From contig JAISPV010000075.1 of the NCBI GenBank assembly GCA_031274665.1, positions 1 to 15,745 on the forward strand: 15,745 nt of DNA. Direction: 5' to 3'. This DNA is from Candidatus Methanoplasma sp. Its GTDB lineage: Archaea; Thermoplasmatota; Thermoplasmata; Methanomassiliicoccales; Methanomethylophilaceae. The notes under the pieces were generated by a model that did not search any database, was not told the DNA's origin, and saw only the letters and a list, made by a program, of their open reading frames with translations. A program made the translations under genes and the position numbers. Of this stretch, positions 7,083-14,019 are shown piece after piece (positions within the stretch are counted from its first letter, which is position 1; each line of letters opens with the position of its first letter).

Positions 7083-8432
7083 ATGGATGAAAAGCCAGCG
7101 GTCAAGTACAAAGCGCAAGCCATGTCCCCGTTCGTGAAGGGCGAGGTCGATATGATCATCGCCGAGAATGCCCTCGCAGTGGCAGGGACATTCGAAGCGA
7201 TGGAAATATCCTTCACCGAGATGAACGCGCTGAAGCTTGCAGATCATGTCATCACGATCAAGGCCGACCGCGGCGACCTCGTCCTTTCAAAGATGGGGAA
7301 CTGGTGCCAGCCCTTCTATGAAGCGCTGTGCGATGCATACAACAAAGCTGTGCTTCGATCCCTGTTTGTGAAAAGCAGCCCGGTCATCATCGCTAAAGGC
7401 AACTATCGGTACACCGAAAAAAATACCGACGGCATCGGTGCGGCGGCGATCAACGTATACGAGAACAGCGTGGTCATCCTTCCGCCTGACATCGGGGCAC
7501 GGCGCGTTCCGCTTTGTTTCGTCTGCGGCATAGAAAAAAGCGATCTCGAACTCACGCTGAAAACAGACGCGGGCGAAACGTACACTTATGCAAAATTAGG
7601 ATATGAGATCGGCCCGTTCGCGAGTGCGGTGGAAAAACAGATCGGTCTGCTGCGGGAGAGGTCCATGGCGGCGGTCATGGAGATCGATCCGACCCTGACG
7701 GTGACACAGGCCTCGCAGATCGTCAAACTCATGCCGCAGGGTGCGGCGGCCTCTTTCGGGCAGCTTGCCGCGATCGCCCCTTCTTTCGCAGAGGCGCTGG
7801 AGAAAAAGATCGCGGGCAGCCGCGCCGCCGAAAGCTATGCCATATTCAAAGAATTGTGCGACCCGATGCAGATCTACATCGGATTCAAGAGGAACGAAGC
7901 AATCCCGAAGGTTGCCGAGGGCAGCGTCGAAGAAGAAGGTGCCGAAGCAGCCTCGCCCGACCCGTATATGCTGTGGCTGATAGCTCCGTCCCCCGATGAA
8001 CGGTTCGCGACAGTGGAGTTCGCCGAAGCCAATACCGCCACATTCATTTACCACACCGGCGGCGATTTCGACGGCTTCGCAAAGCAGCTCAATCGGGCGC
8101 TGGAAGCGATCGATTTCAAGCGTGAGGTGATACGGCTGTCGGATGAGGAACTGCGGAAGCCGGAGAACACCGATTATTTCATGGCGTCCAAACGTACCGC
8201 CGCTTTGCAGTTCGTACGTTCGAACTTCGCCGGGCGCGTCATACATTCCAGCGCGGAATCATGGAAACGCAAGGTGAAGGAATTGTGGGGGAGCAGCGCA
8301 AAGGCCGCCCCCGCAGAAACGGCTCCCGCGCAACCTGCCCCGCCGCAGACGGGAAAAAACTACTGCACAAAATGCGGCACCACTCTCGCGCCCGACATGA
8401 AGTTCTGCCGGCAGTGCGGAAAGAAGATCTGA
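7083..8432 (+). CDS. Protein with repeated PH-like modules and a C-terminal zinc ribbon
   Basis: The 449-residue protein has two visibly related modules. Residues 21-92 contain AENALAV, then H-V-I-T-I-K-A-D-R-G and a following W/F/Y-rich helix ending in L. Residues 120-190 contain YENSVVI, then L-E-L-T-L-K-T-D-A-G, then a helix ending GLL. Both have strands, a T-x-K-x-D-x-G turn and a closing amphipathic helix, the order expected for a PH-like barrel. A third, degenerate copy may be at about 297-345 (YMLWLIAP ... FIYHTGGDFDGF). A long helical region (200-260) lies between. An Ala/Pro-rich linker (405-425) leads to a zinc ribbon with C428, C431, C442, C445 and the end C-G-K-K-I. There are no catalytic motifs. 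Its place in the operon suggests it works with the two preceding zinc-ribbon proteins, perhaps as a scaffold. The PH assignment is inferred from pattern only. Confidence 0.75.
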   Translation: MDEKPAVKYKAQAMSPFVKGEVDMIIAENALAVAGTFEAMEISFTEMNALKLADHVITIKADRGDLVLSKMGNWCQPFYEALCDAYNKAVLRSLFVKSSPVIIAKGNYRYTEKNTDGIGAAAINVYENSVVILPPDIGARRVPLCFVCGIEKSDLELTLKTDAGETYTYAKLGYEIGPFASAVEKQIGLLRERSMAAVMEIDPTLTVTQASQIVKLMPQGAAASFGQLAAIAPSFAEALEKKIAGSRAAESYAIFKELCDPMQIYIGFKRNEAIPKVAEGSVEEEGAEAASPDPYMLWLIAPSPDERFATVEFAEANTATFIYHTGGDFDGFAKQLNRALEAIDFKREVIRLSDEELRKPENTDYFMASKRTAALQFVRSNFAGRVIHSSAESWKRKVKELWGSSAKAAPAETAPAQPAPPQTGKNYCTKCGTTLAPDMKFCRQCGKKI

Positions 8433-8532
8433 ACCGCCCTCTTGCGACAGATAGGTAAGGCGCCATTTACTTACCGGCCGTGAGGCTGTCGCGGGCCGTC
8501 CAACACCTGGCCGCTGGATTTTTGCGAGTGCC

Positions 8533-8543
8533 AAAAATAAATA
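8533..8543 (+). promoter_or_regulatory. TATA box of the membrane-protein pair (leaderless)
   Basis: AAAAATAAATA ends 21 nt before the ATG at 8565, which fits a leaderless start. The gap before it (8433-8532) holds only a small hairpin (GGTAAG 8454-8459 with CTTACC 8470-8475, 10-nt loop) that might end the zinc-ribbon transcript; it lacks a T-run. Confidence 0.5.
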
Positions 8544-8564
8544 GACCTATAGTATCCACTTTGC

Positions 8565-9185
8565 ATGGACAAAGACGGAGCCCTGTTCATGGTAAGTATC
8601 CTTCTCGCCGCGATCTCTTCAGCGGCGGGAATATGGGGCGATGACGGCATCATGACAGGCATATCTCTGTTGGCGCTCTGTTTGACCATTCCTGCTGCTA
8701 AGTACTGCACCGGCAGCGCGTCCCGTTATTCTCTTATCGCGGCGACGGTCGTGCTTGTGTGCACGATCCTAATGGTAACCGCAGCCTCGCTCGAAAGTCT
8801 GGTGGACGGAGGCACCGTAACGAGGCACGGGTGGATATATGTCGCCGGGCTTATACACGGGGCGGCCGTCATCCCGCTCATAATATTATTCTATTTCACG
8901 ACCGCGGCCGCTTTCAATGCGTCTTACAACTGGGTCTTTGCTCCAGGCTTTTGTATTTTTATGGGCCTCGGAATGATGATCCCGGCGTTTACGATCGTAT
9001 ACTGGACGCAGCGGGCGAAGATGGAAGCTGACATCATAAAAAGCGACGATGTGATAATCGGAATGGCGGTCGAACTTGTGATGTTCGTAGTGTTCGCTCT
9101 GTTTCTTCTTTATATTTTCAGGAAGCACCGTTACCTCATAACGAAGAACGGATTGGAGGCGACGCGGAGAACGCCGAGGAAGTGA
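8565..9185 (+). CDS. Six-TM integral membrane protein, unknown function
   Basis: The 206-residue protein is mostly hydrophobic, with about six membrane segments: residues 7-24, 29-47, 55-76, 90-116, 122-147 and 162-185. The N-terminus is short. The tail (186-206) is strongly basic (R-K-H-R-Y, R-R-T-P-R-K), placing it in the cytoplasm by the positive-inside rule. A loop at 148-162 is also charged. There is no transporter signature, metal-binding motif or catalytic residue pattern that I recognise. It has its own leaderless-type promoter, and its TGA overlaps the GTG start of the next membrane protein, so the two are probably made together and may form a complex. The ORF is well supported by coding pattern and promoter; its function is unknown. 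Confidence 0.75.
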   Translation: MDKDGALFMVSILLAAISSAAGIWGDDGIMTGISLLALCLTIPAAKYCTGSASRYSLIAATVVLVCTILMVTAASLESLVDGGTVTRHGWIYVAGLIHGAAVIPLIILFYFTTAAAFNASYNWVFAPGFCIFMGLGMMIPAFTIVYWTQRAKMEADIIKSDDVIIGMAVELVMFVVFALFLLYIFRKHRYLITKNGLEATRRTPRK

Positions 9186-9838
9186 AAGAAAGACGCATCG
9201 CATGGATGATGCTGATCCTCTCCCCGCTGTCAATGGCGGTGTTGTTCGCATGGGTGACGGCAGGATCGGCACCCGGTCTCGGAGGCCACTCGATGGGTTA
9301 TCTCCAGGCGACATGCGTCGTCTGGGGGATCATCATGACGGTGGTGCCGATCTTCAGGCTGATCAGGCTTGTCGCGTTGCCCCTGTGGTTCCTTGTTATC
9401 ATGTATGCGGACATGTACATGTTCCCCGTGACCGTTTGTCTGGGGATGTATCATGATATCTATTGGTGGGCTAACACTACGCATGTAGCGTCATCGATGG
9501 TTGTGGCGGCGATAATCCTGCTGGCACTATGTAAGACGGCATCATATTGCCCGCCGCATGTAAACCTCGGCGGGAAAGGCGGCACGATCGCCCTGATGGC
9601 ATTCCTTTCAATGAGTACGGGGGCGATCTGGGAACTGATGGAGGGATTCACCGACATCATCGCCGGAAGCGATTATATGGTGTACGGCCCGGTCAACTGT
9701 ATCGGCAATCTGTCCGGAGACTTCATCGGCACTGCCCTAATGGTGCCGATAGCGATGTACATCTTCACAAAATACAGTGTGGGGGAGATCGCATCGAAAG
9801 TGCGTCTGGGAAAGAAAAACATCGATGTCAGCAGATAA
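9182..9838 (+). CDS. Six-TM membrane protein resembling the DUF2238/YjdF type
   Basis: The 218-residue protein has about six membrane segments (residues 8-27, 42-60, 63-84, 98-118, 133-152, 170-195). The conserved-looking part is the pair W-x-N-T-T-H (96-101) and TGAIWELMEGFTD (146-158), followed by a G-D-x-x-G-T-A helix (179-185). In DUF2238/YjdF-like proteins a D/H-containing helix is followed by G-x-x-W-E-x-x-E and then D-x-x-x-x-x-x-G, so a distant relationship is plausible. Those proteins have no established biochemical role. Translation starts at a GTG that overlaps the previous TGA as GTGA, with GAGG close upstream; ATGs at 9206 and 9209 are less likely starts because they would cut the first TM. 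The stop is TAA. Confidence 0.7.
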   Translation: MKERRIAWMMLILSPLSMAVLFAWVTAGSAPGLGGHSMGYLQATCVVWGIIMTVVPIFRLIRLVALPLWFLVIMYADMYMFPVTVCLGMYHDIYWWANTTHVASSMVVAAIILLALCKTASYCPPHVNLGGKGGTIALMAFLSMSTGAIWELMEGFTDIIAGSDYMVYGPVNCIGNLSGDFIGTALMVPIAMYIFTKYSVGEIASKVRLGKKNIDVSR

Positions 9839-9877
9839 GTCCGGACAGCGGACATCGAAGGGATCGCAGTTTCATCT

Positions 9878-9900
9878 ATTCGGATCATGATCGCCCGAAT
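9878..9900 (+). promoter_or_regulatory. Nested dyad before the GyrI-like gene, possible operator
   Basis: Arms ATTCGG (9878-9883) and CCGAAT (9895-9900) enclose a second perfect palindrome, GATCATGATC (9883-9892). The element ends 9 nt before the ATG at 9910. No TATA box is evident in the 71-nt gap, so the gene may be read from the membrane-protein promoter and the dyad may act in RNA or as a repressor site. Confidence 0.35.
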
Positions 9901-9909
9901 GAAGAGACA

Positions 9910-10392
9910 ATGAGAAAGACAAATAACGTCTTCATAACAGTAAAAGAGAAACCCGCGAGGAAAGTGATCATAAAACGCGGGGTGAAAGCAAAGGACTACT
10001 TCGAGTATTGCGACGATGTAGGCTGCGGCGTTTGGGAAAAGCTGCGGAGGATCAAAGGCATAAGCGACGAGCCGGTCTCCATGTGGCTTCCGAAAAAGTA
10101 TATCGAACCTGGCACCTCGGAATATGTCCAAGGTATGGAGGTCTCGGCGGATTACGAAGGAGATGTTCCTGGCGGTTTCGATGTGATAGAACTGCCGGCC
10201 GCAAAATATCTGATGTTCCAGGGCGAACCCTTCGAGGATGAGGGATATTGCGAAGCCATCGACGCTTTGTGGAACGCGATAAAAAAATACGACCCAAAGG
10301 TCATCGGCTGTGAGTGGGACAACGACAATCCCCGCATTCAGCTGGAGCCTGTCGGCGCACGCGGATATATCGAACTGCTTGCGGTAAAATAA
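9910..10392 (+). CDS. GyrI-like small-molecule-binding domain protein
   Basis: The 160-residue protein is a stand-alone GyrI-like (AraC effector-binding) domain. Typical features are an N-terminal strand with K-P-A-R-K-V-I-I-K-R-G, the central IELPAAKYLMFQGEPFED (about 93-110; the family shows I-P-A-x-x-Y-x-V-F-x-G), a helix with A-I-D-A-L-W, and the C-terminal R-I-Q-L-E-P (about 144-149) with G-Y-I-E-L. In transcription factors this fold senses drugs or metabolites; solitary copies bind or hydrolyse small hydrophobic molecules, or inhibit gyrase in the E. coli namesake. No DNA-binding domain is attached, so a direct regulator role is unlikely unless through a partner. The open frame extends upstream without a stop, but that part overlaps the membrane-protein gene in another frame. 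The ATG at 9910 gives the usual domain length. Confidence 0.8.
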   Translation: MRKTNNVFITVKEKPARKVIIKRGVKAKDYFEYCDDVGCGVWEKLRRIKGISDEPVSMWLPKKYIEPGTSEYVQGMEVSADYEGDVPGGFDVIELPAAKYLMFQGEPFEDEGYCEAIDALWNAIKKYDPKVIGCEWDNDNPRIQLEPVGARGYIELLAVK

Positions 10393-10443
10393 TAGAAAAA
10401 AGCGGCCGAAAGTAATTTGATACGATCGGTACCGCGTTTATGA

Positions 10444-11541
10444 TCACGCCCAAGCGGCAGGAGGGACCCTATAGTCACGGAACCAGTCGGTGTCCTTCAG
10501 TACCCGGTCGTCGCCGCTGCAGGTGATCGTTACTTCCCCTTCTTTCACAGAAAATATGATATTGCCGTTGAGCGACCCATACACATTGCCGCTATAGTTG
10601 GTCACAACTGTAGTGACATAGATCTTATCCGTATATTCTGCGACCCTGTCAATGAACTGCTGTGTGGGGAACTGATTCGGAATGGTAGGTGAATATTCCG
10701 ATGAGCCCGCGCAAGTGCAGATTATGATGTATTCTGGGGTAATTGCCTCCAGCAGTTTCGGATGGGATGACGTCGACGAGCCGTGATGTCCGCCTTTCAG
10801 AAGCACGCAATGACCCAAGCCGTCGTGATTTGTTTTATAATAATCGACAAGCGCATCTTCGCCCTCTTTTTCCAGATCTCCGGTGAACAGGTATTGTTTG
10901 CCGTTCTGTTTTATCATCACGCAAACAGAATAATTGTTCTCTGTGCTTGATTTGTCTTCGTAATAGCGTTGATATAGGATCTCCATCGTCACGCCCGGGC
11001 CCAATTCGTATACGCGCTGTGCACCATTCTTGTTGTTATAGCACTCCAGCGCAGTGTAATGTTCGGTTCCTTCGGCAGACAGCCGGTCCCTTGTCGCCTC
11101 GTAGTTGGTGCGGGTGGCGGAAGAGCCGTTTGCCTTGGGATAGTCTATTATCGTCCCTATTTCGAAAGCGTCCAGTACTCCCGTTGTAGAGGTCGTACTG
11201 TAAAATCCTGCGATATGGTCTTGGTGTGCGTGCGTTGCTATGACGTATTCTATTTTGTTATCTTGTATGTGTTGGTTGATATAGTCTATTATTGTCGTCG
11301 ATGAACTCGTGCGCGAACCCGCGTCGATGAGGATATCGATCTCGCCGTAATTGATATAGACGCAATCGCCTGTGAATTTGTTGCCCAGCTCTAAGAAATG
11401 GATGCTCAGAGCCTCGTCTTCTATTACTGTCGTGTCATGATCATGTTCGTCTTCGTGTCCGTTCTCCGTGACCAGCAAAATGTAACCGCCTGCAAGCGAT
11501 AACACGCAGACCAAAAATACAGAAACAACTTTTTTTAACAT
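10444..11541 (-). CDS. Exported ComEC/Rec2-like metallo-beta-lactamase-fold protein
   Basis: The 365-residue protein has an N-terminal signal peptide or membrane anchor (K-K then hydrophobic 5-24), no lipobox cysteine, then a His/Asp/Glu-rich stretch (28-37). The rest matches the soluble MBL domain of ComEC-type proteins: HFLELGNKFTGD (48-59), ILIDAG (70-75), the metal motif THAHQDH (103-109), LFTGD (218-222), LKGGHHGS (248-255) and a late S-P-T-I-P-N block (284-289). The ComEC MBL domain is linked to nuclease or phosphodiesterase action on incoming DNA, but free-standing secreted copies are uncharacterised. The ATG is preceded by TGGGAGA, a good SD, with a TATA box upstream. The style (SD plus leader) and high Thr/Ser/Tyr content differ from the core genes and suggest acquisition. 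It converges with the GyrI-like gene across a 51-nt gap. Confidence 0.85.
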   Translation of the reverse strand: MLKKVVSVFLVCVLSLAGGYILLVTENGHEDEHDHDTTVIEDEALSIHFLELGNKFTGDCVYINYGEIDILIDAGSRTSSSTTIIDYINQHIQDNKIEYVIATHAHQDHIAGFYSTTSTTGVLDAFEIGTIIDYPKANGSSATRTNYEATRDRLSAEGTEHYTALECYNNKNGAQRVYELGPGVTMEILYQRYYEDKSSTENNYSVCVMIKQNGKQYLFTGDLEKEGEDALVDYYKTNHDGLGHCVLLKGGHHGSSTSSHPKLLEAITPEYIIICTCAGSSEYSPTIPNQFPTQQFIDRVAEYTDKIYVTTVVTNYSGNVYGSLNGNIIFSVKEGEVTITCSGDDRVLKDTDWFRDYRVPPAAWA

Positions 11542-11621
11542 AAGTATCTCCCACCCGCTCTGAAAACCTCGTCCCGATTGCCCACGGGCATCATCATTTT
11601 CATATCAATATCGTTTCACGC

Positions 11622-11629
11622 TTATTTAA
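11622..11629 (-). promoter_or_regulatory. Probable TATA box of the exported MBL gene
   Basis: TTAAATAA on the minus strand lies about 80 nt before the ATG at 11541, giving a leader of about 55 nt that contains the SD TGGGAGA (11547-11553). The gap 11542-11680 holds nothing else recognisable except a run of seven T on the plus strand (11650-11656 region) with no stem before it. Confidence 0.4.
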
Positions 11630-11680
11630 CTGGGTCGCACCAGATTTGCTTTTTTTGTTCCGACGAGCATGGACATTTGT

Positions 11681-12097
11681 TCAATCCCTTCTGAATGTCA
11701 CTAAAATGCCCCTGCCGAAATCGCTGCCGCCACCGCCGCCCATAAAGGTATAAGTAACAAGGTCCCATCCTTCGGATGCTCTTTTATTTATCAATTCATC
11801 TAATTTTGTAACTTCTTCCGGTTCGATCGACGACTTAATGAGTTTGAAGGATACTTTCAAAACTTCGCTTTTGTATCTGTTAATGATACTCACCAAGATA
11901 TACAGTGTATTTCTCAGCGTTAAACATTTGCATAGATCATAGTAATCGGGGCTGAAAGGATTCGATTGCGCTGTATCGGTCGTATGTGTTTTACCAGAAG
12001 GATCTGCCGTAATATTGAGGTTTGACAGGTTGGGTCTGCGGTGAAACGATGTTTTTAACCGCATTTTTGCGGTGAATAATTTATATTCCCAACGCAT
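11681..12097 (-). CDS. DUF4177-like small protein, start uncertain
   Basis: The longest reading is 138 residues. The C-terminal half is the recognisable part: E-E-V-T-K-L-D-E-L-I-N-K-R-A, then S-E-G-W-D-L-V (109-114), a Gly-rich loop and I-L-V-T-F-R-R-D. This fits DUF4177, where a helix leads to E-G-W-E-L-V and a final strand ends F-K-R. DUF4177 proteins usually begin with M-K-W-E-Y-K; here the ATG at 12097 gives M-R-W-E-Y-K-L-F, but residues 16-75 have no counterpart, and the coding of the first residues coincides with the fic TATA box and half-site cluster. A shorter protein starting at the TTG/GTG near 11896-11893 would keep a full domain using S-E-V-L-K-V-S-F as the first strand. The function of the family is unknown. 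If the long start is right, its 5' end is 12 nt from that of fic. Confidence 0.55.
   Translation of the reverse strand: MRWEYKLFTAKMRLKTSFHRRPNLSNLNITADPSGKTHTTDTAQSNPFSPDYYDLCKCLTLRNTLYILVSIINRYKSEVLKVSFKLIKSSIEPEEVTKLDELINKRASEGWDLVTYTFMGGGGGSDFGRGILVTFRRD
12037..12076 (+). promoter_or_regulatory. Three half-sites (TGCGGTKAA) upstream of fic, candidate operator
   Basis: TGCGGTGAA occurs at 12037-12045 and 12068-12076, and its inverted near-copy TTAACCGCA at 12055-12063. The second and third also form a perfect hairpin, ACCGCA-TTTT-TGCGGT (12058-12073). The last copy runs into the fic BRE/TATA region (12074-12088), so a bound protein could block transcription. Confidence 0.5.
12074..12088 (+). 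promoter_or_regulatory. Core promoter of fic (leaderless)
   Basis: GAATAATTTATATTC contains a strong TATA box, centred about 26 nt before the ATG at 12110. Its first 13 bases recur exactly at 15590-15602 and, with one change, at 13995-14007 before the ATPase gene. The element is nearly palindromic and could also serve the opposite strand. Confidence 0.65.
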
Positions 12098-12109
12098 TGA
12101 TATTTGTTA

Positions 12110-13204
12110 ATGGCCAAATACATTTATCAAAATGAGAATTGGATCGATTTCACTTGGGAAAATGCTATTGTGAGTGCGGCATTGGGTGAGGTCCGTCTAT
12201 TGCAGGGAAAGCTGATAGGGCAGACCCATTCGCTTGGCTATGGATCAAAAGAAGAGAGAACTCTTGAGATGTTGACCTATGATGTACTCAAATCGTCGGA
12301 GATCGAGGGCGAAAAACTGAATTACGAGCAAGTACGCTCGTCCATAGCGAGGCGTCTGGGAATAAACATGGCTGGGCTTGTACCAGCATCCCGAAATGTG
12401 GAAGGGGTTGTGGAAATGTCGCTTGATGCCACCCGGAATTACAAGGGACTGCTCACGGAAGCGCGTCTGTTCAGCTGGCACGCCGCGCTCTTTCAGGCAG
12501 GCTACAGCGGAATGCATAAGATCACGGTAGCACAGTACCGCACTGGGGAAGTGCAGGTTGTCTCGGGTGTGATAGGAAAGGAAAAAGTGCATTATGAGGC
12601 CGTTGCGGCAAAAGATGTAAAAGAGGAAATGGGTAAGTTCCTTTCATGGCTCAACGATGATAAGATCGTGATCGACGGCGTATTGAAAGCCGCCATTGCG
12701 CATTTTTGGTTTGTGATCATTCACCCCTTTGATGACGGCAACGGCCGTATCGCACGGGCGGTCACCGATATGCTGCTTGCCAGAAGTGAGAACAGCTCGG
12801 AACGGTTTTACAGTTTATCAAAACAGATACAGCAAGAACGACGTGCATATTATGAAGTTCTCAAAAAGTCGCAGTGCGGCAGCAATATTACAGAATGGCT
12901 TGTTTGGTTCCTCACTTGTCTTAAAAGCGCTTTGAAAGAGACCGAAACAAGAATGCAGTATGTCCTGCAAAAGGCTGAGTTCTGGGAAAAACACAAGAAC
13001 ACTCAAATAAACGAGCGCCAGCGTTCAATGATCAACGCACTGTTCGAGGGGTTTGAAGGAAAACTCACCTCTTCAAAATGGGCAAAGATCACTAAGACAT
13101 CGTCCGATACAGCCTTGCGCGACATAAAAGATCTGGTCGCCAAAGGTATTTTGCGGCAGGAAGAGGCCGGCGGGCGCAGTGTCAGTTATGTACTGATATC
13201 CTGA
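12110..13204 (+). CDS. Fic-domain protein (probable AMP transferase) with DUF4172-like N-terminus and C-terminal winged helix
   Basis: The 364-residue protein has the full Fic catalytic motif HPFDDGNGR (205-213; H205 base, D209 metal, N211/R213 for the nucleotide phosphates). Upstream, SSEIEG (62-67) matches the (S/T)-x-x-x-E-(G/N) inhibitory helix, so this is a class II Fic with its autoinhibitory glutamate (E66) in the same chain. The first 100 residues look like DUF4172, common in such proteins. The C-terminus (about 310-362, S-S-D-T-A-L-R-D-I-K-D-L then a G-I-L strand pair) looks like a winged helix, which would allow DNA binding and autoregulation. The expected chemistry is transfer of AMP to Ser/Thr/Tyr of a target protein; the target is unknown. 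The start at 12110 fits the promoter; a TTG at 12104 is less likely. An antitoxin gene is not expected for class II. Confidence 0.92.
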   Translation: MAKYIYQNENWIDFTWENAIVSAALGEVRLLQGKLIGQTHSLGYGSKEERTLEMLTYDVLKSSEIEGEKLNYEQVRSSIARRLGINMAGLVPASRNVEGVVEMSLDATRNYKGLLTEARLFSWHAALFQAGYSGMHKITVAQYRTGEVQVVSGVIGKEKVHYEAVAAKDVKEEMGKFLSWLNDDKIVIDGVLKAAIAHFWFVIIHPFDDGNGRIARAVTDMLLARSENSSERFYSLSKQIQQERRAYYEVLKKSQCGSNITEWLVWFLTCLKSALKETETRMQYVLQKAEFWEKHKNTQINERQRSMINALFEGFEGKLTSSKWAKITKTSSDTALRDIKDLVAKGILRQEEAGGRSVSYVLIS

Positions 13205-13293
13205 AGAAATGCGGATCAAGATCCGGCTCGTTGGTCTGGAATAGATCGCACAAGCGGCCTAAGGAACTCTGCCTGCAGACGCGGGACTGACCT

Positions 13294-13761
13294 TCATGGA
13301 ACGTTCTTTTCAATCTGTTTCCTCATGTGGACGAACCAGAGGTGTTCTGTGATCTTTTCCAGGTCTCCTTCGACGACGTAACCCAATTTTTTGTATAACG
13401 ATATGTTCTTCTCATCCAAATGCCCGGTCCTGAGAACGAACGCCGAAACATCGAACTCATTCTCGATGGCTGCGATCAATTCGTGTCCGATGCCGCGGTT
13501 CTGATGGTCTGGATGCACGATCACTTTGCTTATGCGGCAAACATCCCCTTCCAGACGGCCTCTGGCCGTACCTATTATCTTTCCTTCGCAGACCGCTTTG
13601 AGGAACAATTGGCCCCGGGACTCCTCGGCCAGTTCGTCCAGGGTTTGATGTATCGGAGGTATGTCAGGATCATCATATCGTATCGCGTTCTCACGGAATG
13701 CGAGCCTCTGGAGAATGAGTATTTCCGGCAGATCGTTCTCGCAGGCTTTCAATATCTCCAT
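13294..13761 (-). CDS. GNAT-family N-acetyltransferase
   Basis: The 155-residue protein is a single GNAT domain. Motif A is RISKVIVHPDHQNRGIGHELI (76-96), with the acetyl-CoA pyrophosphate loop Q-N-R-G-I-G. Motif B is present as ISLYKKLGYVVEGD (about 119-132, N-x-x-L-Y-x-K-x-G-Y type). The N-terminal helix with A-C-E-N-D-L-P-E-I-L-I-L-Q is typical of small bacterial-like members that acetylate amino groups of metabolites or proteins; the substrate cannot be told. The ATG at 13761 is preceded by GGAGGGAG (minus strand), a very good SD, so the start is secure. A possible TATA box is GATTTAAG near 13815. It converges with fic over an 89-nt gap that contains the palindrome CGGATC-AA-GATCCG (13212-13225) and no other recognisable element. 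Confidence 0.88.
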   Translation of the reverse strand: MEILKACENDLPEILILQRLAFRENAIRYDDPDIPPIHQTLDELAEESRGQLFLKAVCEGKIIGTARGRLEGDVCRISKVIVHPDHQNRGIGHELIAAIENEFDVSAFVLRTGHLDEKNISLYKKLGYVVEGDLEKITEHLWFVHMRKQIEKNVP

Positions 13762-13859
13762 TTCTCACTCCCTCCGAGCCTCTTTTTTAAGGATGACAAT
13801 ATGAAAGTACAGTCTTAAATCATTGCTGTCGGAACGGCCCGCAAAGGTGTATTGTAAGA

Positions 13860-13879
13860 ACGGGCCCGAGGGGATCCGA
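13860..13879 (+). repeat. Short repeat, copy A
   Basis: ACGGGCCCGA then GGGGATCCGA. It matches copy C (15550-15569) at 17 of 20 positions and copy B (15331-15350) at 15 of 20; A and B stay alignable for 11 more bases (8 matches, ending TGTAA). It lies left of the ATPase unit. On the minus strand it resembles the 3' end of a tRNA (GTTCGGATCC then CGGGCCC), but no tRNA can be folded here. Confidence 0.5.
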
Positions 13880-13991
13880 ACACCATGTAATTGAAACCTC
13901 GATCTGCCAAAGAAGGACCATGCCTTTGAGATCATTTATAATTCATACTAATTTCATGCAAATCATAAATGATTATTTTATCAATTATCTT

Positions 13992-14019
13992 AACGAATAG
14001 TTTATATGCGTTAAATTTA
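13992..14019 (+). promoter_or_regulatory. Core promoter of the ATPase gene, repeated at 15587
   Basis: The element runs AACGAATAG, TTTATATG, CGTTAAATTTA and holds a good BRE plus TATA. The same 28 bases with 3 changes stand at 15587-15614. Transcription from this box would begin near 14030, giving a short leader with GAGG 8 nt before the ATG at 14057. The gap 13762-14056 is otherwise an AT-rich stretch (about 13925-14040) without an ORF. Confidence 0.6.

Noticed and set aside
10400..10407. AAGCGGCC after three plus-strand genes (10400, 13252, 15330) as a shared 3' element
   Set aside because: The same octamer also occurs inside the zinc-ribbon coding sequence (near 6720 and 6955), so it is not specific to gene ends.
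12110..13204. Fic as a toxin with the DUF4177-like gene as its antitoxin
   Set aside because: The Fic protein carries its own inhibitory motif SSEIEG, so no separate antitoxin is needed, and DUF4177 does not resemble known Fic antitoxins.
13854..13900. tRNA gene or tRNA fragment on the minus strand
   Set aside because: Only a T-loop-like GTTCGGATCC and a CGGGCCC end are present; no 5' acceptor strand, D-arm or anticodon arm can be folded. It is kept only as a hint under the repeat finding.
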